64,000 nucleotides of DNA from Clostridiales bacterium (GCA_017529925.1 JAFXMZ010000014.1:1-64000), one strand, 5' to 3'. Shown: positions 9,070-18,362, counted from the first letter of the stretch. Notes: generated by a model from the letters alone, not told the origin. Numbers and translations are program-made.

Positions 9070-11031
9070 TTATTCTGTATCTATTTGAATGAACTTACTG
9101 TCTTCCCTGTCGAAAAGAGAGTCATACATGAGGTAATCATACAGTTCTAAATATCTCTTTTCTTTATCAGAAGGCTTGTCATCCCTGTCGATATAACGTC
9201 CTTCCGAAAGAGAATAATACCCTGCAGCATTTATGGAAGGTATCTCATGCCTGAAACTGTCTATCAATTCAAAATAGTCAGACAGTCCGATATCAGCATC
9301 TATAAGAAGTTCAAGACCGATGTAATTGATGCTCGTTAAACCGTTTCCGTCAGTAACGGCTGATCTTGATATAAGTTCATTATCATAATTACTCCAGATC
9401 ATATAAGGGATCACCCATGCCTCCCCTCCCGAAGACATATCTTCGGACAGTTCGCTTATCCTCGGATGATGATCGCCGAATATGAGAACGATATACTTCT
9501 CATCCCTTCCCTTAAGATCTTCGATCAGATATTCAAGTGCATCATCAGAATCTTTAAGAAGAGTCAGATAGAGGTTCAGATCATCATGACCTTTCAGGTA
9601 TTCCGTGACCGTCATATTATCTCCGGGATCAGAATAATCTCCGTGGTTCTGGACAGTGACCATAAATGCAAACAGCGGGCTGTCTTTAGCCTCATTCTCA
9701 TCTATGATCCGGATAAGATTTCTGTATGCACACATATCAGATGCAAACCATCTTATATAATCATCATCATTGATCTCCATATCATATAAGAATACAGATC
9801 TGTCAAATCCGAGGAGTGGATAGACCTTATCACGGTTCCAGCCTTCACCGGGATACGGATGCATAGCTACCGTTTCATAACCCTTATCCTTGAGCATATA
9901 TGCAAGTGAATATGTCTTCTCATTTAGATAAAGATTGTATGGTATCGAACCTTTAGGCAGAAATGCAGTTGGAAGGCCGGTCAGCATCTCAAATTCAGAA
10001 TTGGCAGTATTTCCGCCATATACGGAAGACAATGCATATCCCTGGATAGTATTGGGCTGCCCATTCATCGATCTGTAATAAGGCATGGGATCATCATAGT
10101 CCTCACCTGTCGTATCCGATCTTTCAGGATCTGTCATAGCTTCATTCATGATAATGATGATATTAGGTCTGTCTGATGAACCTTCATAACCGGAAATATC
10201 GATACTGTTCAACTCAATGATAGAATAACCGTCCGGTGCGCTTGTATCGAGCGTGGTAAATGACATGATAAAGTTAGCGATAACACCGTTTCGAAGTGCA
10301 CCTTCATTCTTCCAGAGTCTCAAAGTATGATCCTTATCCATCAGCTTATATGAGAATACTGATATAAGAAGAAAAGCCAAAACACACGATAAGCCGGCAG
10401 CTATCCTTTTCGATGTTTTGTGAAGATCATTGGATATGTCTGAAGTCATTATCGAAAGGATATAGTATCCGTAGGGCGCTACAAGGAATAACAGAGGCAT
10501 TGGATCGGCAAAGCTATATGATCCTGATACACTCAATGCAGTCTTTAGGCTTAGAAAATCAAATGCAATCAGCTCATTTCCCCTGAATGACCATATATAA
10601 TAATCGGCAACAGCAAGGATAAAAAACGGCAGAGGCGCCAGACACAGAGACAGTTTTCTGTTCTTGAGAAATACTCTCAAAAGAAAATAGAATATCATGA
10701 CTACGGCAGTCTCAAACAGGATCCTGTCGGCTCCGTTCCTTATTATGATCGCATAAAAAGACCATGATGAAGAAACATCAGGATGAACGGCTAATAGAAG
10801 CAAAGATGCGAAATATGGCGTAAACAGACCTGAATAAAGAGAAAGCATCAGATCAGTACCGATACTGTCCTTAAAGCTAAACCTTTTTTTCAGGAACAAC
10901 GGAAGGATAAATACAACAAACCATAAAGCTGAGAGCTTTACTGACAAAAAACAGATAACGGCAAATATAAAAGCTCCAGCGCATGCGAGGATCTTAAGGA
11001 TCTTGTTCCTGTCCTTCAGTATACTATCCAT
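9070..11031 (-). CDS. LTA-synthase-like phosphoglycerol transferase
   Basis: 653 aa membrane enzyme. About five or six hydrophobic segments in the first 210 residues precede an extracellular sulfatase-fold domain. Landmarks are the metal site NIIIIMNEAMTDPE, the catalytic Thr region SVYGGNTANSEFEMLTG, the substrate region VTVQNHGDYSD, and the metal-binding FGDHHPRI. The family moves glycerol-phosphate from phosphatidylglycerol onto lipoteichoic acid or other envelope glycans. The acceptor here cannot be read from the sequence. Its start overlaps the end of the preceding gene by 8 bases, so the two are probably translationally coupled. Confidence 0.88.
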   Translation of the reverse strand: MDSILKDRNKILKILACAGAFIFAVICFLSVKLSALWFVVFILPLFLKKRFSFKDSIGTDLMLSLYSGLFTPYFASLLLLAVHPDVSSSWSFYAIIIRNGADRILFETAVVMIFYFLLRVFLKNRKLSLCLAPLPFFILAVADYYIWSFRGNELIAFDFLSLKTALSVSGSYSFADPMPLLFLVAPYGYYILSIMTSDISNDLHKTSKRIAAGLSCVLAFLLISVFSYKLMDKDHTLRLWKNEGALRNGVIANFIMSFTTLDTSAPDGYSIIELNSIDISGYEGSSDRPNIIIIMNEAMTDPERSDTTGEDYDDPMPYYRSMNGQPNTIQGYALSSVYGGNTANSEFEMLTGLPTAFLPKGSIPYNLYLNEKTYSLAYMLKDKGYETVAMHPYPGEGWNRDKVYPLLGFDRSVFLYDMEINDDDYIRWFASDMCAYRNLIRIIDENEAKDSPLFAFMVTVQNHGDYSDPGDNMTVTEYLKGHDDLNLYLTLLKDSDDALEYLIEDLKGRDEKYIVLIFGDHHPRISELSEDMSSGGEAWVIPYMIWSNYDNELISRSAVTDGNGLTSINYIGLELLIDADIGLSDYFELIDSFRHEIPSINAAGYYSLSEGRYIDRDDKPSDKEKRYLELYDYLMYDSLFDREDSKFIQIDTE

Positions 11032-11704
11032 ATATACCTCTTTCGTAACCCGGGCATCCGAATTCGGCCCAGGGAGCCTTTATACGCAGAAGATTAAGGA
11101 ATTGTCCCATATCCTGACGCTTTACGGAGATCAGTGTCTTTTTGATATCCCCTTCCTTATAAGTTATGATAACGGAATAGAGATTTCTCATATATTCCCG
11201 TCCGATCTCATCAGTATTGAGTTTCTCTATCTGTTCATCAGTATATCTCTTCTCATACATCATCATCGATTTGATGCTGGAGAACGGTATGATAAATGTC
11301 CTGGCACTTATAAGGAAGTTTGGAGTTATTACCGTAACGGCATCAACATCATCTTCGACTACATAAAAAGCGTGAGTCTCGACAGATGAAAGCTCAGAAA
11401 TGAGCCTGGATCTTCCAAAACGTTCTACAGTGGCATTGTATTCCCTTCTTGCCGAAATTGAAGACTTATAGAATTTATAGAAACTGAAAAGATCGAGCCC
11501 TAAAGCCAATATGAAGATAAATAGACCTGAAACTATTGAGCGGTCTACGATAAAAGCAACAAGACCTGCTATACCTAAAACAGTAAACACGGACAGCCCT
11601 ATCAGATTATTCTTCCAGAGCTTTTTCAGGTCATCCTTGTCCTGTTCGGTCATATCTGCTTTTAATATCCTCTCAAACTTGTCAGGATATACGGAAGATA
11701 TCAT
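11024..11704 (-). CDS. Two-TM protein of unknown function
   Basis: 226 aa. A charged N-terminal stretch is followed by two close hydrophobic segments (about residues 35-75), then a soluble tail of roughly 140 residues with mixed beta-like sequence. The arrangement recalls YcxB-like proteins with a PH-like cytoplasmic domain, but I recognise no firm motif. It starts 1 base after the upstream gene and overlaps the LTA-synthase-like gene by 8 bases. A role in the same envelope pathway is inferred from position only. Confidence 0.7.
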   Translation of the reverse strand: MISSVYPDKFERILKADMTEQDKDDLKKLWKNNLIGLSVFTVLGIAGLVAFIVDRSIVSGLFIFILALGLDLFSFYKFYKSSISARREYNATVERFGRSRLISELSSVETHAFYVVEDDVDAVTVITPNFLISARTFIIPFSSIKSMMMYEKRYTDEQIEKLNTDEIGREYMRNLYSVIITYKEGDIKKTLISVKRQDMGQFLNLLRIKAPWAEFGCPGYERGIYG

Positions 11705-11705
11705 C

Positions 11706-12233
11706 CTATTTACCTTCTTTATTTGAATTCATCATCATTACTGCATATTTATATTCAGTAATCAGCTTATAATCTGTCCTGTCATCAGCTATACATTTGG
11801 CGAGAATGAGCTTATCGCCCTCACGGACCGGAACTATCTTACCGGTTACTCTTAATCCTTCAGTATATTTCTGCTGTTCAGGAGACCACACCCTACAGTC
11901 GACAATAGTATTGTTATTATAGATGCATTTAACAACTTCAACACTGTCAACTATCTCAAAATCATTATAATAAGTGGTCTTCTTGCTGATGGATGTATAC
12001 ACAAGAATACCGGTAAGTATAAGAACTATAAATACAATAATTGCAGGGATCACGATCCCGTTGAAAAGGAGTACGGCAGGTATAAAGATACCAAGGACAA
12101 AGAACATAACAGATGCTATAAGAGGTGCATGTCTGTTATCTTTATTGATCTGCTCCATTCCGGCTTTCTCTTCATCAGAAAGCTTACGGTATTCAAATTC
12201 CGAAACATCGCAAAGATATGATCTGTAATCCAT
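11706..12233 (-). CDS. Two-TM protein of unknown function
   Basis: 175 aa. An N-terminal soluble stretch rich in Glu and Lys precedes two adjacent membrane segments (about residues 37-57 and 62-82). A C-terminal domain of about 90 residues is predicted extended, with short beta-like runs such as VVKCIYNNNTIVDC. It resembles the next gene in layout (two TM plus soluble tail), but no clear homology is visible. First gene of the leftward operon ending in the GH5 gene. Confidence 0.68.
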   Translation of the reverse strand: MDYRSYLCDVSEFEYRKLSDEEKAGMEQINKDNRHAPLIASVMFFVLGIFIPAVLLFNGIVIPAIIVFIVLILTGILVYTSISKKTTYYNDFEIVDSVEVVKCIYNNNTIVDCRVWSPEQQKYTEGLRVTGKIVPVREGDKLILAKCIADDRTDYKLITEYKYAVMMMNSNKEGK

Positions 12234-12305
12234 TTAAAGATGAGTCTTCCCTTCAGTTATATACTAAATAGATTATAACAAAAAGTAATTGTCATATATA
12301 CAAAA

Positions 12306-12342
12306 GAAGATCCCGGAGGACTTGAAGTCGACCGGGATCTTC
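12306..12342 (-). terminator. Terminator after the membrane pyrophosphatase
   Basis: The 11-base arms GAAGATCCCGG and CCGGGATCTTC are followed by TTTTG on the minus strand, about 25 bases past the hppA stop. Confidence 0.8.
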
Positions 12343-12365
12343 TGATGAGATCAATGAAAGATCAG

Positions 12366-14507
12366 TTATTTGAACAGTGTAAAGTTCTTGATGATGGGAG
12401 CGAGTGTATTAGCAACCGTAGACATCATCTTGATAAAGATATCAAGTGCAACACCAACGACATCCTTACGTGTATCACCGATCGTATCACCGGTAACGGA
12501 AGCTTTATGTGCAGGAGATCCCTTGGAGTGTCCTTCGAGCTGCTCGCTCTCGATATACTTCTTCGCATTATCAAAAGCTCCGCCGGAGTTACCCATGAAG
12601 ATAGCTCTCGGGATAGCAACAACAGTAGCACCGACAAGAAGACCGCCGACAAACTGTACGCCGAAGATAAGACCGCCGACAATCGGGATTACGATAGCGA
12701 GGAGCGAAGGGATAACCATCCTTCTGATCGCCTCACGGGTAGCCATCTCAATCATCATGTTGTAATCAGGCTTTTCTTTACCTGCAAGGACTTCTTCAGT
12801 CATCTGCTTATCACCGACATCAGCCATGATCTTGGCTGCATCGATAGTATTATCAGTAAGCATAGCACAGAAATACTCAACAAGAGCACCACCGATAAGA
12901 CCACCGGCAACGACTACGAAAGAAGCGAAGTTGAGCATAAGCTCCTCTCCGACCTTTGAATAGTTTCCGACATAAGCAACGATAAGAGAAACTGTAGCGA
13001 ATGCAGCAGAACCGATAGCAAATCCCTTACCGATAGCAGCTGTTGTATTACCGACAGCGTCGAGCTTATCTGTGATCTTTCTGACGTCATGAGGAAGATG
13101 GCATGCTTCTGCAAGTCCGCCTGCATTATCTGCGATAGGACCGAATGCATCTATCGAAACAGTTGCTCCAACAAATGCGAGCATTCCGAGAGCAGAGACT
13201 GCTATACCGTAGATTCCGCAGATAAAACCGGAAGTTATAAGTGCAACACCGATGATAAGAACGGGGAAAAGACATGACCTTGAACCGATAGCATCACCCT
13301 TTGTTACAACGAAGGCTTCACCTTCAGGGCAGATCTCGGCAAGTTCTCTTGTGGGCTTATGATCAGTGGATGTGTAATACTCGGTGATCATTCCGATGGC
13401 AACACCGCTTATGATACCGCATACAGATGAGATCCACGGAGAGATCCAGCCGAACTTGAATTCATCATAAAGATCGAGCTTACCGAAGAGCAGATATGAA
13501 GCAAGACCGCCAAGTACAATCGTAATACCGGCAGATGTCCATGTAGCAAGATCAAGCTCTCTGGAAGGATTGTCGCTCATCTTCTTGATATTTGCGATAC
13601 CGAGACCAATAAGGCAACCGATAAGTCCTACGCATGCGAGGATGATCGGGAATATCCATGTGGCATTGAATGTAGTTTCAGAGATCGTCTCGTTTCCTGC
13701 AAGTGTAGCAGCCTGGAAGAGCGTAACAGCGATCATGATCGTAGCTGACATAGTTGCAACAAAGCTCTCGAGAAGGTCGGAACAGTTACCGGCTATATCA
13801 TTTACGTTATCACCGATAAAGTCAGCAATTGTATTAGGGATACGGCTGTCATCCTCAGGGAGGTCGTGACGGAGCTTTCCGAGGATATCTGAAGAGATAT
13901 CCGCAGCCTTTGTGTAGTTACCGCCGGCAACACGGTTGAACATTGCAACGATGGAACATCCGAGCGAATAGGTGGAGATCCTCATGATCGTAGGATTGCA
14001 CTGAAGGTTTAAAAGGAAACCCGATCCTTCAGCTGTATGGCTGACGCCGCTGAAATAAAGGATACCTACGATACCAAGCATACCGAAAGCCTGAACTGCA
14101 AGACCGCTTACAGAACCGCCGCAGAGAGCAACCTTGACCGTCTCTCCGATGGAGAGTGACTCACGTGCCTTGTTGGATGTACGTACATTTGCATATGTCG
14201 CACTTCTCATACCGAGGATACAAACGATAGAACTCATCGAAGCGCCGATGAGGAATGTGATACCGGATGTCTTCTCGATAAACAATGTGAATACAGCCGC
14301 CAGGATAAGAACAACCGTTACGATACCCTTAAACTCTGTCTTAAGGAACGTAACGGAACCTGAACGGATGATACCGGAAAGTTCGATCATATCAGGTGTG
14401 CCTTCAGGCATCTTCTTGATACGGAAGAAGTTCGCGAAGATATATGCCATGGCAACAGCACAGATTCCCAATACGACCAGTAATACGAGATTGTTATTAC
14501 TGAACAT
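12366..14507 (-). CDS. hppA: Membrane-bound ion-pumping pyrophosphatase
   Basis: 713 aa, about 16 membrane segments. Hydrolyses PPi and pumps H+ or Na+ across the membrane. Conserved pieces are GGNYTKAADIS, LPEDDSRIPNTIADFIGDNV, DAFGPIADNAGGLAEA and GNTTAAIGKGFAIGSAA. The Ala and Gly in GNTTAAIG correspond to the K+-dependent subfamily (K+-independent pumps carry Lys and Thr there). The usual DVGADLVGKVE loop reads DISSDILGKLR here, so one normally acidic position is Arg. The pumped ion cannot be assigned by eye. It may feed on PPi alongside the PPi-phosphofructokinase at 50851-52509. The start has AAGGAGG; single-gene unit with its own terminator. Confidence 0.92.
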   Translation of the reverse strand: MFSNNNLVLLVVLGICAVAMAYIFANFFRIKKMPEGTPDMIELSGIIRSGSVTFLKTEFKGIVTVVLILAAVFTLFIEKTSGITFLIGASMSSIVCILGMRSATYANVRTSNKARESLSIGETVKVALCGGSVSGLAVQAFGMLGIVGILYFSGVSHTAEGSGFLLNLQCNPTIMRISTYSLGCSIVAMFNRVAGGNYTKAADISSDILGKLRHDLPEDDSRIPNTIADFIGDNVNDIAGNCSDLLESFVATMSATIMIAVTLFQAATLAGNETISETTFNATWIFPIILACVGLIGCLIGLGIANIKKMSDNPSRELDLATWTSAGITIVLGGLASYLLFGKLDLYDEFKFGWISPWISSVCGIISGVAIGMITEYYTSTDHKPTRELAEICPEGEAFVVTKGDAIGSRSCLFPVLIIGVALITSGFICGIYGIAVSALGMLAFVGATVSIDAFGPIADNAGGLAEACHLPHDVRKITDKLDAVGNTTAAIGKGFAIGSAAFATVSLIVAYVGNYSKVGEELMLNFASFVVVAGGLIGGALVEYFCAMLTDNTIDAAKIMADVGDKQMTEEVLAGKEKPDYNMMIEMATREAIRRMVIPSLLAIVIPIVGGLIFGVQFVGGLLVGATVVAIPRAIFMGNSGGAFDNAKKYIESEQLEGHSKGSPAHKASVTGDTIGDTRKDVVGVALDIFIKMMSTVANTLAPIIKNFTLFK

Positions 14508-14805
14508 TCAAGCCTCCTTGTAAAATATGAAATTACATTAAGTCAGGTTAAACCAAACCTCGAAAATTATAACATTAATAATAAGTATAATCTATGTAAT
14601 ATCTTATTCTTGGGCTCTGATTTTTTATCACAGATCAGGAACAGTGATCCATGACCGGTCTTTCTACATCCTCTTCGGGCAAAGGGCGTCCATTAGCAAA
14701 GGATAAGAATCAAGTGTTATATACATGCATGATAAAATGATTTTCGAAGGGGTAACCCTCCTTTAGACAAGAAAATCAACAGCATAATGAGATAAGGAGA
14801 ATGAC
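14508..14805. other. Intergenic stretch between divergent genes
   Basis: About 300 bases with no convincing gene. The left part is AT-rich and holds the hppA ribosome site and a TATAAT on the minus strand, a possible hppA -10 box. The right part holds AAGGAG for the next gene at 14794-14799. I see no riboswitch or repeat here. Confidence 0.5.
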
Positions 14806-15240
14806 TTGAAACGTATTTATTCATGGGAACCGTGGTTTTTTATTCTTTTTGGATTGTTCCATATGCATAGGATTTGGGCCCTGATAGATAGAAAAGCCTA
14901 TGCTTCTTTTTGGATGGGAATTATGGAAAACAAGGGTTTTCTATATTTTTTGATAATGGGAATACTTGCAGTACTCTGCGTTGTGGGTATTATTACTTTT
15001 ATCCGTGAACGAAAAGCAAATTATCATTGGCGATGGATATATCTTTTCGGCGGTGTATATGTTTTATTTGATTTATTTGCTATAGCTGTTGGCATTGAAG
15101 GATGGGAGAAGCTACTGGCGATCATGTTTGATACCCATTCACCGTATTGGAACTATATATGGGGGTTCTTCATATTGCTTGGTATGGCAGTATTTATACT
15201 TGGAATTGTTTTGATGGTTAGGAAGAAAAAAGCATGGTAA
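14806..15240 (+). CDS. Four-TM membrane protein of unknown function
   Basis: 144 aa, hydrophobic, with four likely membrane segments (about residues 8-24, 46-66, 76-98 and 115-137) and a basic tail RKKKAW. The start is TTG at 14806, chosen because AAGGAG lies 7 bases upstream and no ATG fits. It looks more AT-rich than its neighbours and sits just outside the tRNA-Ser accessory region, so acquired origin is possible. Function unknown. A good terminator follows. Confidence 0.65.
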   Translation: MKRIYSWEPWFFILFGLFHMHRIWALIDRKAYASFWMGIMENKGFLYFLIMGILAVLCVVGIITFIRERKANYHWRWIYLFGGVYVLFDLFAIAVGIEGWEKLLAIMFDTHSPYWNYIWGFFILLGMAVFILGIVLMVRKKKAW

Positions 15241-15267
15241 TTTAATCCCGAATATAATCTACTAACG

Positions 15268-15290
15268 ACCCGAGAGTAATCTCGGGTTTT
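15268..15290 (+). terminator. Terminator after the four-TM gene
   Basis: The arms CCCGAGA and TCTCGGG with a GTAA loop are followed by four T. Confidence 0.8.
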
Positions 15291-15374
15291 AGGGTTTCAG
15301 GGGCTCCCTGACAAGTTGTTTAAGTATTTGTGCGCACAAATACGTTGCTTGTTAATCCGTTCCGAATTAAAAAC

Positions 15375-15410
15375 AAAAGCGACTGGATTCACATGGAAGC
15401 AGTCGCTTGT
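15375..15410 (-). terminator. Probable terminator for the luxE-luxC transcript
   Basis: AAGCGACTG and CAGTCGCTT form a nine-base stem. On the minus strand it is followed by TTTTGTTTTTAATT. It lies 280 bases past the luxC-like stop, after the tRNA-Ser fragment. Confidence 0.6.
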
Positions 15411-15538
15411 TGTGGGCACATCTTTTCTCGATTAATTGCAAATAGTAGTAAGTTAGTAGTAAGTTCTGTTTTTGAGATCTACCAAAAATCCCGCAAACCC
15501 TTATACTTATTCACTTTTTGCAACGCCCAATCCTTTTT

Positions 15539-15594
15539 TGGCGAAGCCGGTGGGATTCGAACCCACGTGCCCTTGCGGACAAACGGGTTTCAAG
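15539..15594 (-). repeat. Truncated tRNA-Ser 3' end, fragment 1
   Basis: 56 bases matching the CCA end, T-arm, variable arm and part of the anticodon arm of the intact tRNA-Ser at 19940-20028, with two mismatches. Beyond 15594 the match stops, so the 5' half is missing. The flank differs from that of the intact gene. It is best read as a relic of an integration or rearrangement at tRNA-Ser. The rest of the 450-base gap 15241-15693 holds only two hairpins. Confidence 0.75.
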
Positions 15595-15693
15595 CTTATT
15601 ACATACATCAGTTATTCCCTGATTATAACGTTTTGTGTTCATTGACAACTCATCTCAATCCACTCTCAATACGGGATTCGGAATTAAAACTTA

Positions 15694-16989
15694 TCAGCGT
15701 TCGATATTTACGATACGCATGTAGCGGCTTAACGCATACTCACCGTCGTGACATTCACCCGGGAAATATGCGCTCATGTCTTCAGGCTTTGTTACCCTGA
15801 TAAGACCGCACTTAGTGAACAGTTCTTCAATACCATTCCTGTCTTCAGAAGGACAGATAAGTCCTGCCGTCTGGAGATGGTATCTGCTCGCATAAAGAGT
15901 CTTTCCTATGTCTGCTTTAGCAAGCGGCTTTACGAGGACGTTGCACATCATGGGAGACAATTCGAGACGGCTGTCTTCTGCGATTATCACGCTGCAGCCT
16001 TTGCCTCTTAATACGTTGTCATGCCTTTCTTCCTCGCCGAGATAACTCTTTAATCTCTGAGTATATGAGACCAGTGTATCCCTTGCGCGGATGCCTATCT
16101 CCTGCGTTGCGTTGCGGTTTACGGCAGCCTCAAGAACAGGCAGGAATACAGAAGCAAAACTCTTCACTTCATTCATGTCACCCGTGTCGATATAGATGAC
16201 CTGGCAGCTACTGCAAAGAAGCTGTTTTGTCGTTGCGATGTGCTTGGCAAGACCTTCAAGTTCTTTATCAGCGCTGCACACTTCGTTGAGCTTTGAGATG
16301 TAGCAGAAGCCGAGCTTTTGTCCCCACTCGATGATCTTCGCACCTGTAGGTGCAAGACCTCTCACCGCCTCGATCGCCATGTCGCTTCCCCAGACGCTTA
16401 TCGCGTTGCTGAGTTCTGCCATCTTGCGCATGCCCTGTATGTCTGTCGATGCGGTATCGAAAACATAGATATAATCCTTCAGTTCAGGCCTGTATTCGAT
16501 GAGCTGCATTATGAGTTTCATGGATAACCCGTTGTCTGCCGACGGAAGCTTTAGGATATTGATGTTGCCTGTCATGAGACCTTCTGCAAGAGAATATGCA
16601 GGAAGGAAATCCATGTTGCCGGCAGAGATGTGGAACAGCACTCCCAAAGGCATTTTCTTTACCTTGATCTGCGAAAATCCGTCTATCTTATCAGTGATGT
16701 ATTCTTCAGTATTTCCAAGTTCGGTTTCAAGTTTTTTATGCAGGTGTTCTTTGGATAAAAGTGCTTCTGCCTGGATCTTATACGTGTCGACCGTATCCTT
16801 AGGGAAAACCTCCAGAAAATCGTCAAACTTTCCTTTCAAAAGATCTTTACGGAGCTGCTCTACCGCATCGATTACTACCTCAGGAGACAACTGCTGTTTG
16901 GACACTATCTCAGGGATCTTATTTTCGAGTTCGGTAAGGAGGCGGTCCTGCTCGGAACTCTCATAAGTTTTACCGTCGAAAAGGATCAT
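15694..16989 (-). CDS. luxC: LuxC-like acyl-CoA / fatty acid reductase
   Basis: 431 aa, length and sequence of the LuxC family (aldehyde dehydrogenase superfamily). It reduces an enzyme-bound or CoA-bound acyl group to the aldehyde with NADPH. Visible landmarks are the cofactor-domain region PLGVLFHISAGNMDFLPAYS, SVWGSDMAIEAVRG, and the probable catalytic Cys in KQLLCSSCQVIYID. It overlaps the preceding LuxE-like gene by four bases (ATGA), so the two should be translated together. No luciferase genes (luxA, luxB) lie nearby, so light production is not implied. The substrate is unknown. Confidence 0.85.
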   Translation of the reverse strand: MILFDGKTYESSEQDRLLTELENKIPEIVSKQQLSPEVVIDAVEQLRKDLLKGKFDDFLEVFPKDTVDTYKIQAEALLSKEHLHKKLETELGNTEEYITDKIDGFSQIKVKKMPLGVLFHISAGNMDFLPAYSLAEGLMTGNINILKLPSADNGLSMKLIMQLIEYRPELKDYIYVFDTASTDIQGMRKMAELSNAISVWGSDMAIEAVRGLAPTGAKIIEWGQKLGFCYISKLNEVCSADKELEGLAKHIATTKQLLCSSCQVIYIDTGDMNEVKSFASVFLPVLEAAVNRNATQEIGIRARDTLVSYTQRLKSYLGEEERHDNVLRGKGCSVIIAEDSRLELSPMMCNVLVKPLAKADIGKTLYASRYHLQTAGLICPSEDRNGIEELFTKCGLIRVTKPEDMSAYFPGECHDGEYALSRYMRIVNIER

Positions 16990-18089
16990 ACCTTCACCCC
17001 CTTAAGAATATCCGCAGCGCCTGCCGCACATGTCTTGATGTCATCGGGAGCAACGCGTCCAACGATCTCCAGATAAGGCGACTTAACGCCGCACGGACAG
17101 TTCGACCCGTCGTGGAGGATGCCCAGATCATCGGTCATTACGGACAATATCGGAGTGGCTTTGCAAAGCGGCGATATAAGGTTTACAAGTCCCGTTTTCT
17201 CCATGCCGATTGGCTCCAATGTATCCGGATCTCTAATGACGATCTTGCTGTAAACGGGCACGTGGAAATGATGGTGCGAACAGTCCGTGTAAAGTATCGG
17301 ATGCTCTACAGCGCCGAAAAATTCCACGATGTTTTCCTCATCGATATCGAGGGTTTTCTTTGCAAGTTTATAAAACGTTTCCTTGTCTGCAGCCTCCTGG
17401 TAGAACTGCTTCCATCCGCCTCCGAGCATAACCTTTGAGCCCTTGGGAAGCTTAAATGAAAGACCTCTTTCTTCGAGGAGTCTGAACAGGAAAAACGTGT
17501 ATGAAGGAAAGCCCATGAAGCGCACGGGAGCCTTGCCCTTCTCATATTTTTTTAGCGCTTCAACGATGCTCTCAAAATCAGGTTTATAACCGTCCGGCGT
17601 ATGCTTCAGGATAAATTTGCGGCTTAATGCGGGAGCCAGGAAAGTAGTAAGATATGCCGTCTTTGCGACCGCTGTTTTATTCGACCTGTGTGGCTTATAT
17701 CCCATGACGATGTAGCGGCAGGGCTTTGCGGTCATGATGCCGTGATATCTCGTGACTTTTATGGACATCTTCAAAGCCGACCACAGATCACCAAAAGCAA
17801 ATCTGATGTGACTCATCTTGCCGCTCGTGCCGGACGAAGTCGCCATTATCATATAACTTCCCGACCTGAAATCATGCTGCTTCATCAGCATGGTCGGAAT
17901 GAACGGGATGTCTTCTGCGCTCTTAATGTCTTCTGAAGAATGGATGTTAAGACCTTCGCAGATCTTTTTGTAGTCATCGCAGTACGTGATCAGATAGTCG
18001 AAGTTTTCTTTGCACGCGTCAATAAACAACTGCTGTTTAGTGCAGTCATACGGATTCTTGCTCGAAAACAGTTTTCTACGAAGCCGCAT
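16986..18089 (-). CDS. luxE: LuxE-like acyl-protein synthetase
   Basis: About 367 aa. Activates a fatty acid as acyl-AMP and passes it, via a Cys, to a reductase partner. The P-loop-like ATSSGTSG (near residue 85), GFPSYTFFLFRLLEE, LGGGWKQF and the late FFGAVEHPILYTDC and DDLGILHDGSNCPCG fit the LuxE branch of the adenylate-forming enzymes. The start at 18089 is chosen because GGGGGAG lies 6 bases upstream; an in-frame ATG at 18104 has no clear site. Partner of the LuxC-like gene with which it overlaps. The pair lies between truncated tRNA-Ser copies. Confidence 0.82.
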   Translation of the reverse strand: MRLRRKLFSSKNPYDCTKQQLFIDACKENFDYLITYCDDYKKICEGLNIHSSEDIKSAEDIPFIPTMLMKQHDFRSGSYMIMATSSGTSGKMSHIRFAFGDLWSALKMSIKVTRYHGIMTAKPCRYIVMGYKPHRSNKTAVAKTAYLTTFLAPALSRKFILKHTPDGYKPDFESIVEALKKYEKGKAPVRFMGFPSYTFFLFRLLEERGLSFKLPKGSKVMLGGGWKQFYQEAADKETFYKLAKKTLDIDEENIVEFFGAVEHPILYTDCSHHHFHVPVYSKIVIRDPDTLEPIGMEKTGLVNLISPLCKATPILSVMTDDLGILHDGSNCPCGVKSPYLEIVGRVAPDDIKTCAAGAADILKGVKV

Positions 18090-18251
18090 ATATTTCTCCC
18101 CCATATCATTGAGCCACCGCCGACATGTTAATTATAACAAATGTGGTGTGATAAAGCGCCGCGTGAAAAATGCGGGTTGCGGCGGTAAGAATCAGGCAAG
18201 AGTATGGGGACTGCCGTACTGGCAGCCGTATTTTCAGTCAGAAAACAAATA

Positions 18252-18362
18252 AATGTGTCCCCAAAATTTCAGAGCTTATAGGATGACGCCTTTTATCTGC
18301 AAAATGAAAGCCCGCAAACGCAGTGTTTACGGGCCTTTTGGCGGAGCCGGTGGGATTCGAAC
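18252..18362. repeat. Left copy of the tRNA-Ser 3' flank repeat
   Basis: Direct repeat of 19838-19963. It comprises an AATGTG-CCCC-AAAA tract, GAGCTTATAGGATGA, a shared hairpin terminator (18306-18338) and the last 24 bases of tRNA-Ser (18339-18362, to GATTCGAAC). It diverges abruptly at 18363. A sharp end inside the T-arm is typical of tyrosine-integrase crossover sites in tRNA genes. The remainder of the gap to 18497 contains GGGTCA direct repeats next to the rhuM stop and nothing else recognisable. Confidence 0.7.

Noticed and set aside
15330..15800. Open frame on the + strand with GGIRTHVPLRTNGFQ
   Set aside because: This peptide is the familiar false translation of a tRNA-Ser 3' end in databases; it merely marks the tRNA fragment.
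15694..18089. Bioluminescence operon
   Set aside because: No luxA, luxB or luxD genes nearby, and the presumed host is anaerobic.
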